A stretch of DNA of 28,505 nt, from contig JAEXZL010000136.1 of NCBI GenBank assembly GCA_023451395.1, positions 1-28,505 on the forward strand. The letters are read 5' to 3'. Both the position numbers and the translations under genes were made by a program. The DNA is from Bacillota bacterium. Its GTDB lineage: Bacteria; Bacillota; Clostridia; Clostridiales; Clostridiaceae. Within the stretch, counting starts at the first letter, position 1, and each line of letters starts with the position of its first letter. The notes below the pieces were generated by a model, which was not told the origin of the DNA, made no database searches, and worked only from the letters and a program-made list of their open reading frames with translations. Shown here in pieces: positions 15,223 to 22,294 of the stretch.

Positions 15223-16167
15223 ATGAACTTTATAGCCATAGATTTTGAGACAGCAAATGAAAAAAGAAATAGTCCATGCTCCATAGGTATTGTGGTGGTA
15301 AGAGGCGGAGAGGTAGTAGAAAAGCTTCATTATTTAATAAGACCTAAGGAAATGAGATTTATGCCTATTAATATAGGAATACATGGAATAAGGCCTGCTA
15401 TGGTGGAAAATGAGCCGGAGTTTGATGTTATATGGGAGAAAATCAAGCATTATTTTGAAGATGGACTAGTAATAGCTCATAATGCTGCTTTTGATATATC
15501 TGTACTTAGAAGAAGTGCAGAGCTTTATAATATAGAGCTTCCTTCCTTTCAATATATATGTACTATGAAGCTTGCAAAAAATTTCTATTTAGGTTTAGAT
15601 AATGCAAAGCTAAACACAGTAAATGATTTTTTAGGCTATGAATTTAGACATCATGATGCCTTATACGATGCTCTTGCCTGCAGCAACATACTTCTTAATA
15701 TATCAAAAGAAATTAATTGCACTGATATTAATGAAATATCTAGATTAATGGGAATTTCTATTGGATCTATTGGCTGCAATGAGCATACACCATGTTCTCT
15801 TAAAAGTAGGGCTTTAAGAACATCAAATAAAATCTATCATTATAAAAAAGAAAATAAAATAAATAAAGCTAAAGCTGATGCTTTTAAAGATGAAGTGGTG
15901 GTGTTTACTGGAGGCTTAGGCTCTATGTCTAGAGATGAAGCAATGAGATTGGTCCGAAATCTTGGAGGGACTGTAGGAAGTTCAATTTCTAAAAAAACCA
16001 CAATTTTAGTAACTAATATGAAAAACATTCCAGATCTTCATAGGGAAGAAATGAGTACTAAGCTAAAAAAGGCAACAGATTATAAAGCAAAGGGACAAAA
16101 TATAAGCTTTATCGATGAAGAGGAGTTTTTAAGTATGGTATATAATCTTCAATCCTGTGCAAAATAA
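15223..16167 (+). CDS. DEDDh 3'-5' exonuclease with C-terminal BRCT domain
   Basis: The 314-residue protein has an N-terminal DnaQ/RNase T-type exonuclease domain (about 1-165). Its catalytic residues are visible: D7 and E9 in AIDFETAN, D91 in AHNAAFDISVL, and H144 and D149 in HHDALYDA. A linker of about 55 residues with basic repeats leads to a BRCT domain (about 223-312, VVVFTGGLGSMSRDEAMRLV), as in DNA ligase. It is probably a DNA repair or editing nuclease rather than the replicative epsilon subunit, which lacks BRCT. GGGAG at 15212-15216 supports the ATG. A small gene follows by 17 bases and may share its transcript. Confidence 0.9.
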   Translation: MNFIAIDFETANEKRNSPCSIGIVVVRGGEVVEKLHYLIRPKEMRFMPINIGIHGIRPAMVENEPEFDVIWEKIKHYFEDGLVIAHNAAFDISVLRRSAELYNIELPSFQYICTMKLAKNFYLGLDNAKLNTVNDFLGYEFRHHDALYDALACSNILLNISKEINCTDINEISRLMGISIGSIGCNEHTPCSLKSRALRTSNKIYHYKKENKINKAKADAFKDEVVVFTGGLGSMSRDEAMRLVRNLGGTVGSSISKKTTILVTNMKNIPDLHREEMSTKLKKATDYKAKGQNISFIDEEEFLSMVYNLQSCAK

Positions 16168-16184
16168 GCATAGGTGGTGATTAT

Positions 16185-16343
16185 ATGAAAGATAAAAAGC
16201 TTCCAGCAGAATTTAAATACAATAATCATGAAGCAGAAAAAACCGCTGGAAATAACCAGTGGGCTAATAAGAATTTAAGGAACTATCCAGACACAAGGGA
16301 AAGAAGAGATGGCCCTGGTGGTGAGGATGCTACCCCAAAATAG
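16185..16343 (+). CDS. Small hydrophilic protein, 52 residues
   Basis: An ATG at 16185 with a well-placed AGGTGG (16172-16177) opens a 52-residue frame ending at TAG 16341-16343. The product is highly charged, with no membrane segment and no cysteine. It is rich in Asn, Lys and Glu, with a central segment AGNNQWANKNLRNYP and a Gly/acidic tail GPGGEDATPK. The composition suggests a disordered or spore/cytosolic small protein. Clostridia have families of small conserved proteins with a WAN motif, but the match here is too weak to name one. It is 17 bases downstream of the exonuclease gene and probably co-transcribed. No function is assigned. Confidence 0.65.
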   Translation: MKDKKLPAEFKYNNHEAEKTAGNNQWANKNLRNYPDTRERRDGPGGEDATPK

Positions 16344-16393
16344 TATCATAATTCCAATTAAGTAATACATTGATGAATATCTTTAGATAATAT

Positions 16394-16422
16394 TTAAAAA
16401 ATCAGGGAAAAGATGTTATAAT
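16394..16422 (+). promoter_or_regulatory. Possible promoter upstream of the second RpiR gene
   Basis: TATAAT lies at 16417-16422. The -35 at 16394-16399 (TTAAAA) is poor, with a 17-base spacer. Transcripts from here would meet the terminator-like hairpin at 16444 before reaching the regulator. Confidence 0.4.
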
Positions 16423-16443
16423 TGAAAAATAAGGTGTATTTTC

Positions 16444-16484
16444 AAGAAATATAAAGTTTTTATGTGCTTTATATTTCTTTTTTA
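16444..16484 (+). terminator. Terminator-like hairpin in the leader of the RpiR gene
   Basis: A perfect 13-bp stem, AAGAAATATAAAG with CTTTATATTTCTT, has a 10-base loop and a run of T residues. It may end the exonuclease/small-protein transcript, or act as an attenuator for a transcript begun at the nearby TATAAT. Downstream, AGGCTT-AGGA-AAGCCT (16503-16518) forms a second small hairpin right before the AGGAGGGG ribosome binding site. Confidence 0.75.
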
Positions 16485-16532
16485 TTAAGGTTTTTAAATA
16501 AGAGGCTTAGGAAAGCCTAAAGGAGGGGTAAG

Positions 16533-17312
16533 ATGTTTAAATCCTTAGATGCAAGAATTTTAGGATCTTTGAGCAATTCGGAAAGCGAGGTTCTTAAATT
16601 TATTGAGAATAATAAAAAGAAGGTTTTGAAGATGACTGTTCAGGAGCTATCTCAAAATACCTATGTATCAACAGCTACCATAATAAGATTATGTAAAAAA
16701 ATTGAACTATCAGGTTTTTCAGAGCTGAAATATAAAATTAGAGAAGAGATAGAAAAACAGGATGCAAGCATTAAAGAAATAAGCTCCTTAGGGAAAATCA
16801 GCAAAAGTAGCTTATACGATATTCAGCAGTCCTATAATCTTATTTCAACAGAAGATGTTAACAAAATTGTGGACTTGCTTCTTCAAGATAGAAATATTCA
16901 TTTCTTTGGGAAGGGGCTAACAAGCACGGCTCTTAAATATGTTTCGAAGCATTTATTAACCTGTAACAGATTGAATATATGCTATGAAGATACTCATATA
17001 GCCTATTTGGCAGCAGAGGTTATGAGTGAGAAGGATGTGCTATTCGTTGGGAGCCTTAGCGGTAAAACACCACAAATTATTAAAATGGTGAGAATAGCAA
17101 AAAGTAAAGGAGCTACAGTAGTGGCTGTTACCAACATAGATAACAATATTATTTCCGAAATGGCAGATATTAATTTAAAGGTATATGTAAATGAAAGTAT
17201 AGATTCCACTTTTGATATGAAATCAAGAGTATCAATATTATTTGTCTTCAATATAATTGTGAATATGTATGTTGAAAAAAGGAAATCACTCCAGGGAAAA
17301 CATCTTGATTAA
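16533..17312 (+). CDS. RpiR-family regulator of the alpha-glucoside module
   Basis: The 259-residue protein has an N-terminal HTH_6 domain (about 10-80; LSNSESEVLKFI ... ELSQNTYVSTATIIRLCKKIEL). The C-terminal SIS domain (about 115-240) includes IHFFGKGLTSTALKYVSKHL and VGSLSGKTPQIIKM. In the latter, LSGKT replaces the more usual SGET-type loop. It lies just upstream of, and in the same direction as, a GH4 6-phospho-alpha-glucosidase and an EIICB permease, so it most likely responds to a phosphorylated alpha-glucoside or its product. The strong AGGAGGGG (16521-16528) supports the ATG. The palindromes at 17351-17386 are its candidate operators. Confidence 0.87.
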   Translation: MFKSLDARILGSLSNSESEVLKFIENNKKKVLKMTVQELSQNTYVSTATIIRLCKKIELSGFSELKYKIREEIEKQDASIKEISSLGKISKSSLYDIQQSYNLISTEDVNKIVDLLLQDRNIHFFGKGLTSTALKYVSKHLLTCNRLNICYEDTHIAYLAAEVMSEKDVLFVGSLSGKTPQIIKMVRIAKSKGATVVAVTNIDNNIISEMADINLKVYVNESIDSTFDMKSRVSILFVFNIIVNMYVEKRKSLQGKHLD

Positions 17313-17350
17313 TAAATTATATAGATCAATATTTAATTTCGATGTTACAA

Positions 17351-17391
17351 ATTACATTCAATGTAATAAATAACATTGAAGTTATTATACT
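17351..17391 (+). promoter_or_regulatory. Double palindrome and -10 box before the GH4 gene
   Basis: Two perfect inverted repeats lie side by side: ATTACATT-C-AATGTAAT (17351-17367) and AATAAC-ATTGAA-GTTATT (17369-17386). TATACT at 17386-17391 is a likely -10 box, which places the repeats over the -35 and spacer regions. The -35 itself is weak. The site lies about 110 bases before the GH4 start, with no other gene in between. It is a good candidate operator for the adjacent RpiR regulator. Confidence 0.55.
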
Positions 17392-17500
17392 CCTAAATAG
17401 ATAAAGACTGTTGTAAATGATATTATATGGGGATAAGATTTTACTATCAGCTGAAAAAACAGATTTTATAACAATAATTTATCTAAGGAGGGGGAGTCTA

Positions 17501-18823
17501 TTGAAAAAATATAATGTAGTTATTGTCGGTGGAGGAAGTACTTGGACTCCAGGTCTTTTGAGTAGTATAGCTAAGCATAAGGATGAATTTCCATTAAATA
17601 GATTAGTGCTATTTGATATTAACCAGGAGAGGCAGAAGGTTATTGGAGAGTTTGCTAAGGTATACTTTAGAGAAAATTATCCTGAGCTACACTTTGAATA
17701 TACAATAGACAAGGAAGTTGCATATAAAAACGTTGATTTTGTCTTTTGTCAGATGAGAACTGGCGGATACAAAATGCGTGAGCTTGACGAAAAAATACCT
17801 CTTAAGCATGGCTGCATAGGGCAGGAAACCTGTGGTGCTGGCGGCTTTTCTTATGGTATGCGTTCTATAAGAGACATGATTGAAATGGTTAATGACGTTA
17901 GAAAAATAGCAGGAGATGCATGGATTATAAATTATACAAATCCAGCAGCTATTGTGGCAGAGGCCTTAAATAGAGAATTCCCAGAGGATAAAAGAATACT
18001 AAATATATGTGATCAGCCTGTAAACCTTTTAAGATCCTACGGAAGACTTCTAAATAAGGATCCTAAGGAATTTGATCCAGTATACTTTGGATTAAATCAC
18101 TTCGGATGGTTCACCCACCTTTATGACAATGAGGGTGTAGACTTAGTTCCTGTTATTAAAAAGATGGTTAAAGAGAATGGCTTTATTCCTGTTGATGCAG
18201 AACAAAGAGATAAGTCCTGGTTGGAGACATATGCTATGGTAGAAACTATGCTCAAGGATTATCCAGAGTATTTGCCCAATACATATTTACAGTATTATTA
18301 TTACCCTGAATATAAGTTTTCTAAGCTAGATCCTAACTACACAAGGGCTAACGAAGTTATGGACAATCGTGAAAAAAGAGTTTTTGATGAATGCAGAAGT
18401 GTTGCTGCCGCTGGGACATCTAAGGGTGCAAAAGTAGTTCACAACGATGCTCACGGGGATATGATTGTAGAGGTAGCAGAGTCTATAGCAAATAATCGGA
18501 ACCATAGGTATATAGTTATACTTCAAAACAATGGCCTTATTTCTAATATTCAAGATGATGCTATGGTTGAAGTAGCCTCACTATTAGGGAAAAATGGTCC
18601 AAGGCCTATGGGAGTAGGTAGAATAGATACCTTCTACAAGGGAATGATGGAGCAACAGCTGGCTTATGAGAAACTGGCAGTAGATGCCTACTATGAAAAT
18701 TCCTATAATAAGGCTTTAAAAGCCTTAACGCTAAATAGAACAATAGTTGATGGTAAAAAGGCTCGAAGGCTCCTTGACGATTTAATTGAGGCTAATAAGG
18801 GATACTGGCCAGAGCTGCTTTAA
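17501..18823 (+). CDS. GH4 6-phospho-alpha-glucosidase
   Basis: The 440-residue NAD+- and Mn2+-dependent glycosidase cleaves 6-phospho-alpha-glucosides delivered by a PTS. It shows the N-terminal dinucleotide loop VVIVGGGSTWTPG, GQETCGAGG, NYTNPAAIV, the metal ligands C170 in NICDQP and H200 in LNHFGW, and D171 as probable catalytic acid. These align with C171, D172 and H202 of B. subtilis GlvA. The CD-x-P motif marks the 6-phospho-alpha-glucosidase branch (CNVP would mark the beta branch). AAGGAGGGGG at 17486-17495 sits before the TTG at 17501. A further upstream ATG (17417) has no such site and would add a stretch unlike the family, so TTG is chosen. The likely partner is the EIICB gene downstream. 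Confidence 0.9.
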   Translation: MKKYNVVIVGGGSTWTPGLLSSIAKHKDEFPLNRLVLFDINQERQKVIGEFAKVYFRENYPELHFEYTIDKEVAYKNVDFVFCQMRTGGYKMRELDEKIPLKHGCIGQETCGAGGFSYGMRSIRDMIEMVNDVRKIAGDAWIINYTNPAAIVAEALNREFPEDKRILNICDQPVNLLRSYGRLLNKDPKEFDPVYFGLNHFGWFTHLYDNEGVDLVPVIKKMVKENGFIPVDAEQRDKSWLETYAMVETMLKDYPEYLPNTYLQYYYYPEYKFSKLDPNYTRANEVMDNREKRVFDECRSVAAAGTSKGAKVVHNDAHGDMIVEVAESIANNRNHRYIVILQNNGLISNIQDDAMVEVASLLGKNGPRPMGVGRIDTFYKGMMEQQLAYEKLAVDAYYENSYNKALKALTLNRTIVDGKKARRLLDDLIEANKGYWPELL

Positions 18824-18829
18824 AAAATG

Positions 18830-18858
18830 AGAAGTATATCTTTAAAAGGTATACTTCT
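18830..18858 (+). other. Intercistronic hairpin between the GH4 and EIICB genes
   Basis: AGAAGTATA (18830-18838) pairs with TATACTTCT (18850-18858) around an 11-base loop. No T run follows, so it is more likely an RNA stability element than a terminator. Confidence 0.5.
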
Positions 18859-18898
18859 TGAATAAAGCTCTATTATTAATAGAATGGGGGATGTGCAA

Positions 18899-20431
18899 AT
18901 GTCAAGAAAACAAAAAGTCATGAATGAATTACAGGCTTTTGGCAGAAGCTTGATGATACCAATAGCAACCTTAGCTGCAGTGGGAATATTATATGGGCTC
19001 ACCGCTGCTTTATCTAGAGAACAGGTTCAGGAGTATTTGCCTTTTTTACAAAATAAATATATATATTATATCTTGTTCCTAATTAGGACTATGAGTGGTA
19101 AGGTTTTTGATTTAATACCTGTCCTTTTTTCTATTTCCATTGCTATGGGATTAGCAAAAAAAGAAAAACATATAGCAGCTATGTCTGGTTTTATAGGATA
19201 TTACATTATGCTTTGGAGTGCTTCGAACTTAATAGGTTCAGGTCTTTTGAATTTTGGTAATGTGGGACTTGGAAATATGCTGGGGATTACAAACACTCTT
19301 GAAATGGGAGCTATTGGCGGCATTCTAGCAGGTTTAATGGTTCAAGGAATTCATAATCGTTATTATAATATAGAGCTGCCTGTTGCTATTGCTTTCTTTG
19401 GAGGCAAACGTTTTGTATCCATTGCGGTAGTAATTGTGGGAACTATATTGGGTCAGATACTACCCTTTATTTGGATCCCAATTTCAAATGTAATTAGCTC
19501 AATTGGCTATGGTATAGCTAATTTAGGAAATATCGGAGTGTTTTTATATGGCTTCTTTGAAAGATTATTAATACCAACAGGACTCCATCATGTGTTAAAT
19601 GGAATATTTAGAACTACTTCTATTGGTGGTGTATATGAAGGCGTAGAAGGAGTTTGGAATATATTCTTCCAGTTCTTTGGAAAGGTTGACATTGAGGTTC
19701 TTAAGCAGTTTACAGTTTATATGGCTCAAGGTAAAATTCCATACATGGTTTTTGGACTACCTGCCGCAGCCTTAGCTATATATAGAACCACAAAGCCTGA
19801 GAAAAAGAAAGCTGTTAAAGCTTTGCTCATCGCAGGGGTATTAGCTTCCTTTACAACAGGTATAACTGAGCCCTTAGAGTTCTCCTTCTTATTTGTTGCA
19901 CCGGCTTTATTCTTCTTTCATACTATTATGGCAGGAGTTTCCTTTATGCTTATGGCTATGCTGAATGTTGGCATAGGAAACACCCAGGGAGGAATTATTG
20001 ACCTATTAGTATATGGCATCATGGTCCCAGATTCAAACTGGTATTATACAGTTATTGTTGGGGTAGCTTTTGCTGTTATTTATTACTTTGTTTTTAAGTG
20101 GTATCTAACTAAAAAGAAAATTCAAATACAAGCTGGAGAAGACGCTACTAATGCTTCTTCCAAAGAAGTATCCTCTGAAGAAAAAGATAAAAATGAGAAT
20201 AAAAAAGAGGAGCAAATAATTGCTGCCTTAGGTGGAAGAGAGAATATTGTAGAGGTAAATAACTGCTTTACTAGATTAAGAGTTGATATAAAGGATTATA
20301 GTAGTATAGATGAAAATAAATTAAAGTCCACTGGAGCAGTAGGAGTCATAAAAACCTCTGATACTCATGTTCAGGTGGTGTATGGACCCAAGGTTGATGT
20401 AATTGCATCATCAGTTAAGGATATTCTATAG
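18899..20431 (+). CDS. PTS EIICB of the glucose/maltose family (MalX/GlvC-like)
   Basis: This is a 510-residue permease. EIIC covers about residues 10-405 with repeated hydrophobic helices and the conserved GITEPLEFSFLF (321-332). A charged linker rich in Ser, Glu and Lys (about 410-438) follows, then an EIIB domain with phospho-Cys C456 in VNNCFTRLRV. No EIIA domain is fused, so a separate glucose-type EIIA from elsewhere is needed. Together with the GH4 enzyme it would import maltose or other alpha-glucosides as 6-phosphates. GGGGG at 18886-18890 is 8 bases before the ATG at 18899. The longer ATG at 18884 overlaps that site and is rejected. The exact sugar is not readable from sequence. Confidence 0.88.
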   Translation: MSRKQKVMNELQAFGRSLMIPIATLAAVGILYGLTAALSREQVQEYLPFLQNKYIYYILFLIRTMSGKVFDLIPVLFSISIAMGLAKKEKHIAAMSGFIGYYIMLWSASNLIGSGLLNFGNVGLGNMLGITNTLEMGAIGGILAGLMVQGIHNRYYNIELPVAIAFFGGKRFVSIAVVIVGTILGQILPFIWIPISNVISSIGYGIANLGNIGVFLYGFFERLLIPTGLHHVLNGIFRTTSIGGVYEGVEGVWNIFFQFFGKVDIEVLKQFTVYMAQGKIPYMVFGLPAAALAIYRTTKPEKKKAVKALLIAGVLASFTTGITEPLEFSFLFVAPALFFFHTIMAGVSFMLMAMLNVGIGNTQGGIIDLLVYGIMVPDSNWYYTVIVGVAFAVIYYFVFKWYLTKKKIQIQAGEDATNASSKEVSSEEKDKNENKKEEQIIAALGGRENIVEVNNCFTRLRVDIKDYSSIDENKLKSTGAVGVIKTSDTHVQVVYGPKVDVIASSVKDIL

Positions 20432-20500
20432 AGTCTTAAAGCAAGATAAATTAATTAAACATTAGGCTTTGTTTTAAACCAATGTTGATAAATCATGGCT

Positions 20501-20548
20501 AATCCTCCTGAACTATCTTGAGTAATTCAGGGGGATTTGTATATTTTT
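20501..20548 (+). terminator. Terminator of the alpha-glucoside operon
   Basis: AATCCTCCTGAA (20501-20512) pairs with TTCAGGGGGATT (20526-20537), with one G-T pair, followed by TGTATATTTTT. It closes the EIICB transcript. Confidence 0.8.
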
Positions 20549-20624
20549 ACCTTTTATTTGCGTATAATATTTATAAGTAGTATCACAATCCTATTCTTAT
20601 TTAACTTAATTTAGGAGGGATAAA

Positions 20625-20903
20625 ATGAAAAAAACATTAACAACAGTTGTTATTTGTTTATTTCTAACTACCTTTATTGCGTGTACTAATTCGCCTAAAG
20701 CTTCTGAGTATAAAGCTGATAATGGGAAAACTTACAAATACAAATTGGAACTTACAGGGACTCCTCCTAATGGAGAAGGGGAGATTAAATTTACGGTTTT
20801 AACAAATGATGCTAAATTAACCTTTGATGAGGTATCTAAAAGTCTATTAAGCAGCCATTATGGAGGGGAATTAGATTTTTATATACTTTCTACCAAGGAT
20901 TAA
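20625..20903 (+). CDS. Small predicted lipoprotein, 92 residues
   Basis: The N-terminus is a lipoprotein signal: two lysines, a hydrophobic stretch (residues 5-18) and the lipobox FIAC, with C20 as the lipidated residue. The remaining 72 residues are polar and beta-prone (NGKTYKYKLELTGTPPNGEG) with no family I recognise. An AGGAGG just upstream supports the ATG. It stands alone between two terminator-like hairpins, so it is probably monocistronic and surface anchored. The mature part is short; it could be complete, or the remains of a larger lipoprotein. Confidence 0.7.
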   Translation: MKKTLTTVVICLFLTTFIACTNSPKASEYKADNGKTYKYKLELTGTPPNGEGEIKFTVLTNDAKLTFDEVSKSLLSSHYGGELDFYILSTKD

Positions 20904-20936
20904 CTAATGCTGTAGATATTTAAAAATACAATACAA

Positions 20937-20971
20937 AATCCCTTGCTAGTATAATTAATAAGCAAGGGATT
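20937..20971. terminator. Terminator between convergent genes
   Basis: AATCCCTTGCT pairs perfectly with AGCAAGGGATT around a 13-base loop. The T-rich tract is better on the minus strand (TTTGTATTGTATTTT), so it mainly serves the metallo-hydrolase gene and possibly also the lipoprotein gene. Confidence 0.75.
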
Positions 20972-21021
20972 CTATATGTTAATATTTAATGCTTTCCCAG
21001 AAGGGACTTTTCATTAGTCAT

Positions 21022-21717
21022 TTATATTTCTTCAATCCTATCTTTATATTCCTTAGCGCAGGGCATTTCTTTTAGTCTTTTTATAACGCTGTTATCACCC
21101 CAAAAATGCATTGGATAAGCTACATCGGTTTTAGTATTGTGCATAAAATAATCAAAGCCTAAATAAAAGAGCTCTTCCTGCCTTGGATCTAAGGGGAGAA
21201 AGGCTACATGAAAGTGTCTTGAGCTTATTTTAGCAATTTCTCTTTTAAAGGCAGCTTCCATTTGTTCATTTTCAGCAGGGGTATCTTCCTTCCATGCCCA
21301 CCAATTAAGGTCTCCCCCATGATAAATACTTTTGCCTTCAGAATTTATAATAAAAGCAACACCTTCATCAGTAGAAGCTAGAGTCTCCACCTGCAAATCA
21401 TTAATTTCTGCATTTTCATTTTCTCCAATGAAATAAATTTCATCATAAAGCTTTTCATCTACACCTTTTGAGATAAAAAATTTCTTATTGAATTTTTTTT
21501 TAATATCTTTGGAAATAATATAATTAACTTTTGGATATTTGTTGAACAGTTTAAATATATCAAGATTAAAGTGATCATGGTGATTATGACTAACAAATAA
21601 ATAAATCTTTTTTTCAAGAGGAAAATCAGGCAAATTTCCTTTGTAATAATCAAAAATTAGAATAGAATCCTCAAGCTCTACAGAAAAGCAGCTGTGATCA
21701 ATATATGTTATAATCAT
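21022..21717 (-). CDS. Metallo-beta-lactamase-fold hydrolase
   Basis: The 231-residue cytosolic protein has the MBL metal motif HNHHDH (H44, H46, D48, H49) and a second metal region YHGGDLNWW (H133, D136), plus a late histidine in PMHFWGD. This resembles UlaG-like and other small MBL hydrolases annotated only as Zn-dependent hydrolases. There is no signal peptide. AAGGAGGATA directly before the ATG is a strong ribosome binding site. It is divergent from the fatty acid operon, and its possible -10 (TATAAT on the minus strand, 21749-21754) lies beside the fab promoter, so the two may share regulation. The substrate is unknown. Confidence 0.85.
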   Translation of the reverse strand: MIITYIDHSCFSVELEDSILIFDYYKGNLPDFPLEKKIYLFVSHNHHDHFNLDIFKLFNKYPKVNYIISKDIKKKFNKKFFISKGVDEKLYDEIYFIGENENAEINDLQVETLASTDEGVAFIINSEGKSIYHGGDLNWWAWKEDTPAENEQMEAAFKREIAKISSRHFHVAFLPLDPRQEELFYLGFDYFMHNTKTDVAYPMHFWGDNSVIKRLKEMPCAKEYKDRIEEI

Positions 21718-21757
21718 TCATATCCTCCTTATTCTGGTTATATATATAATTATATCA

Positions 21758-21786
21758 TTGACAGATAGGAAATCATAATATAAAAT
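21758..21786 (+). promoter_or_regulatory. Promoter of the fatty acid synthesis operon
   Basis: A perfect -35 box TTGACA (21758-21763) is followed after 17 bases by TAAAAT (21781-21786). The expected start, near 21793, falls inside the long palindrome at 21788-21820. Confidence 0.75.
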
Positions 21787-21787
21787 A

Positions 21788-21820
21788 AAATTTAATTAGA
21801 TAGCCTATCTAATTAAATTT
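21788..21820 (+). promoter_or_regulatory. 33-bp perfect inverted repeat, probable FabT-type operator
   Basis: Arms AAATTTAATTAGATAG and CTATCTAATTAAATTT are perfect reverse complements around a single C. The repeat covers the expected transcription start and ends just before the AAGGAG ribosome binding site of the MarR-family gene. Its position suggests autoregulation by that protein. The core TTAGATAG-N-CTATCTAA recurs, with one mismatch, before acpP. Confidence 0.8.
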
Positions 21821-21835
21821 GAAGGAGAGATGGAA

Positions 21836-22294
21836 ATGGATAAATTTGATTCAGAGCTAAATAGTATTTTGGTGGAAGTTTATCATAATATTTTGCATCT
21901 CGAAGAACAGGCCCTTAAAAAAGCTAATGGAATTTCCCTATCAATTAGCGAAATGCATTTGCTAGAAGCAGTTGGAAAGGGAGATGAAAATGGAAGAAGC
22001 ATAAGTGAAATTGCCGATGACCTTAACATCACCAGACCATCAGCTACCATTGCTGTTAATAAGCTTGAAAAGAAAGGATACTTAGAAAAGCTTAACTGTA
22101 AAGATGACGGTAGAGTTGTACGGGTCCATTTAACGAGAGAAGGTAAAGTGGTAGACAGATATCATCAGTATTATCATAAAAATATGGTACGGGAAATCAG
22201 CAGTGATTTTACTGAGGAAGAAAAGACGTACCTGTTAAAGGCTATCTATAAGCTAAATGATTATTTTAAAAAAGGTATTGGTGAAAACAAATGA
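21836..22294 (+). CDS. fabT: MarR-family repressor of fatty acid synthesis (FabT-like)
   Basis: The 152-residue winged-helix regulator has its wHTH at about residues 30-100. The recognition region is SISEIADDLNITRPSATIAVNKLEKKGYL, followed by the wing KDDGRVVRVHLTREG. It is the first gene of the fab operon, the position FabT holds in streptococci and lactococci. There FabT represses fab genes and acyl-ACP increases its affinity. The same ligand is inferred here. ATG codons exist at 21830 and 21836. AAGGAG at 21822-21827 is 2 bases from the first and 8 from the second, so 21836 is chosen. Its stop overlaps fabH by 4 bases (ATGA), giving translational coupling. Confidence 0.85.
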   Translation: MDKFDSELNSILVEVYHNILHLEEQALKKANGISLSISEMHLLEAVGKGDENGRSISEIADDLNITRPSATIAVNKLEKKGYLEKLNCKDDGRVVRVHLTREGKVVDRYHQYYHKNMVREISSDFTEEEKTYLLKAIYKLNDYFKKGIGENK

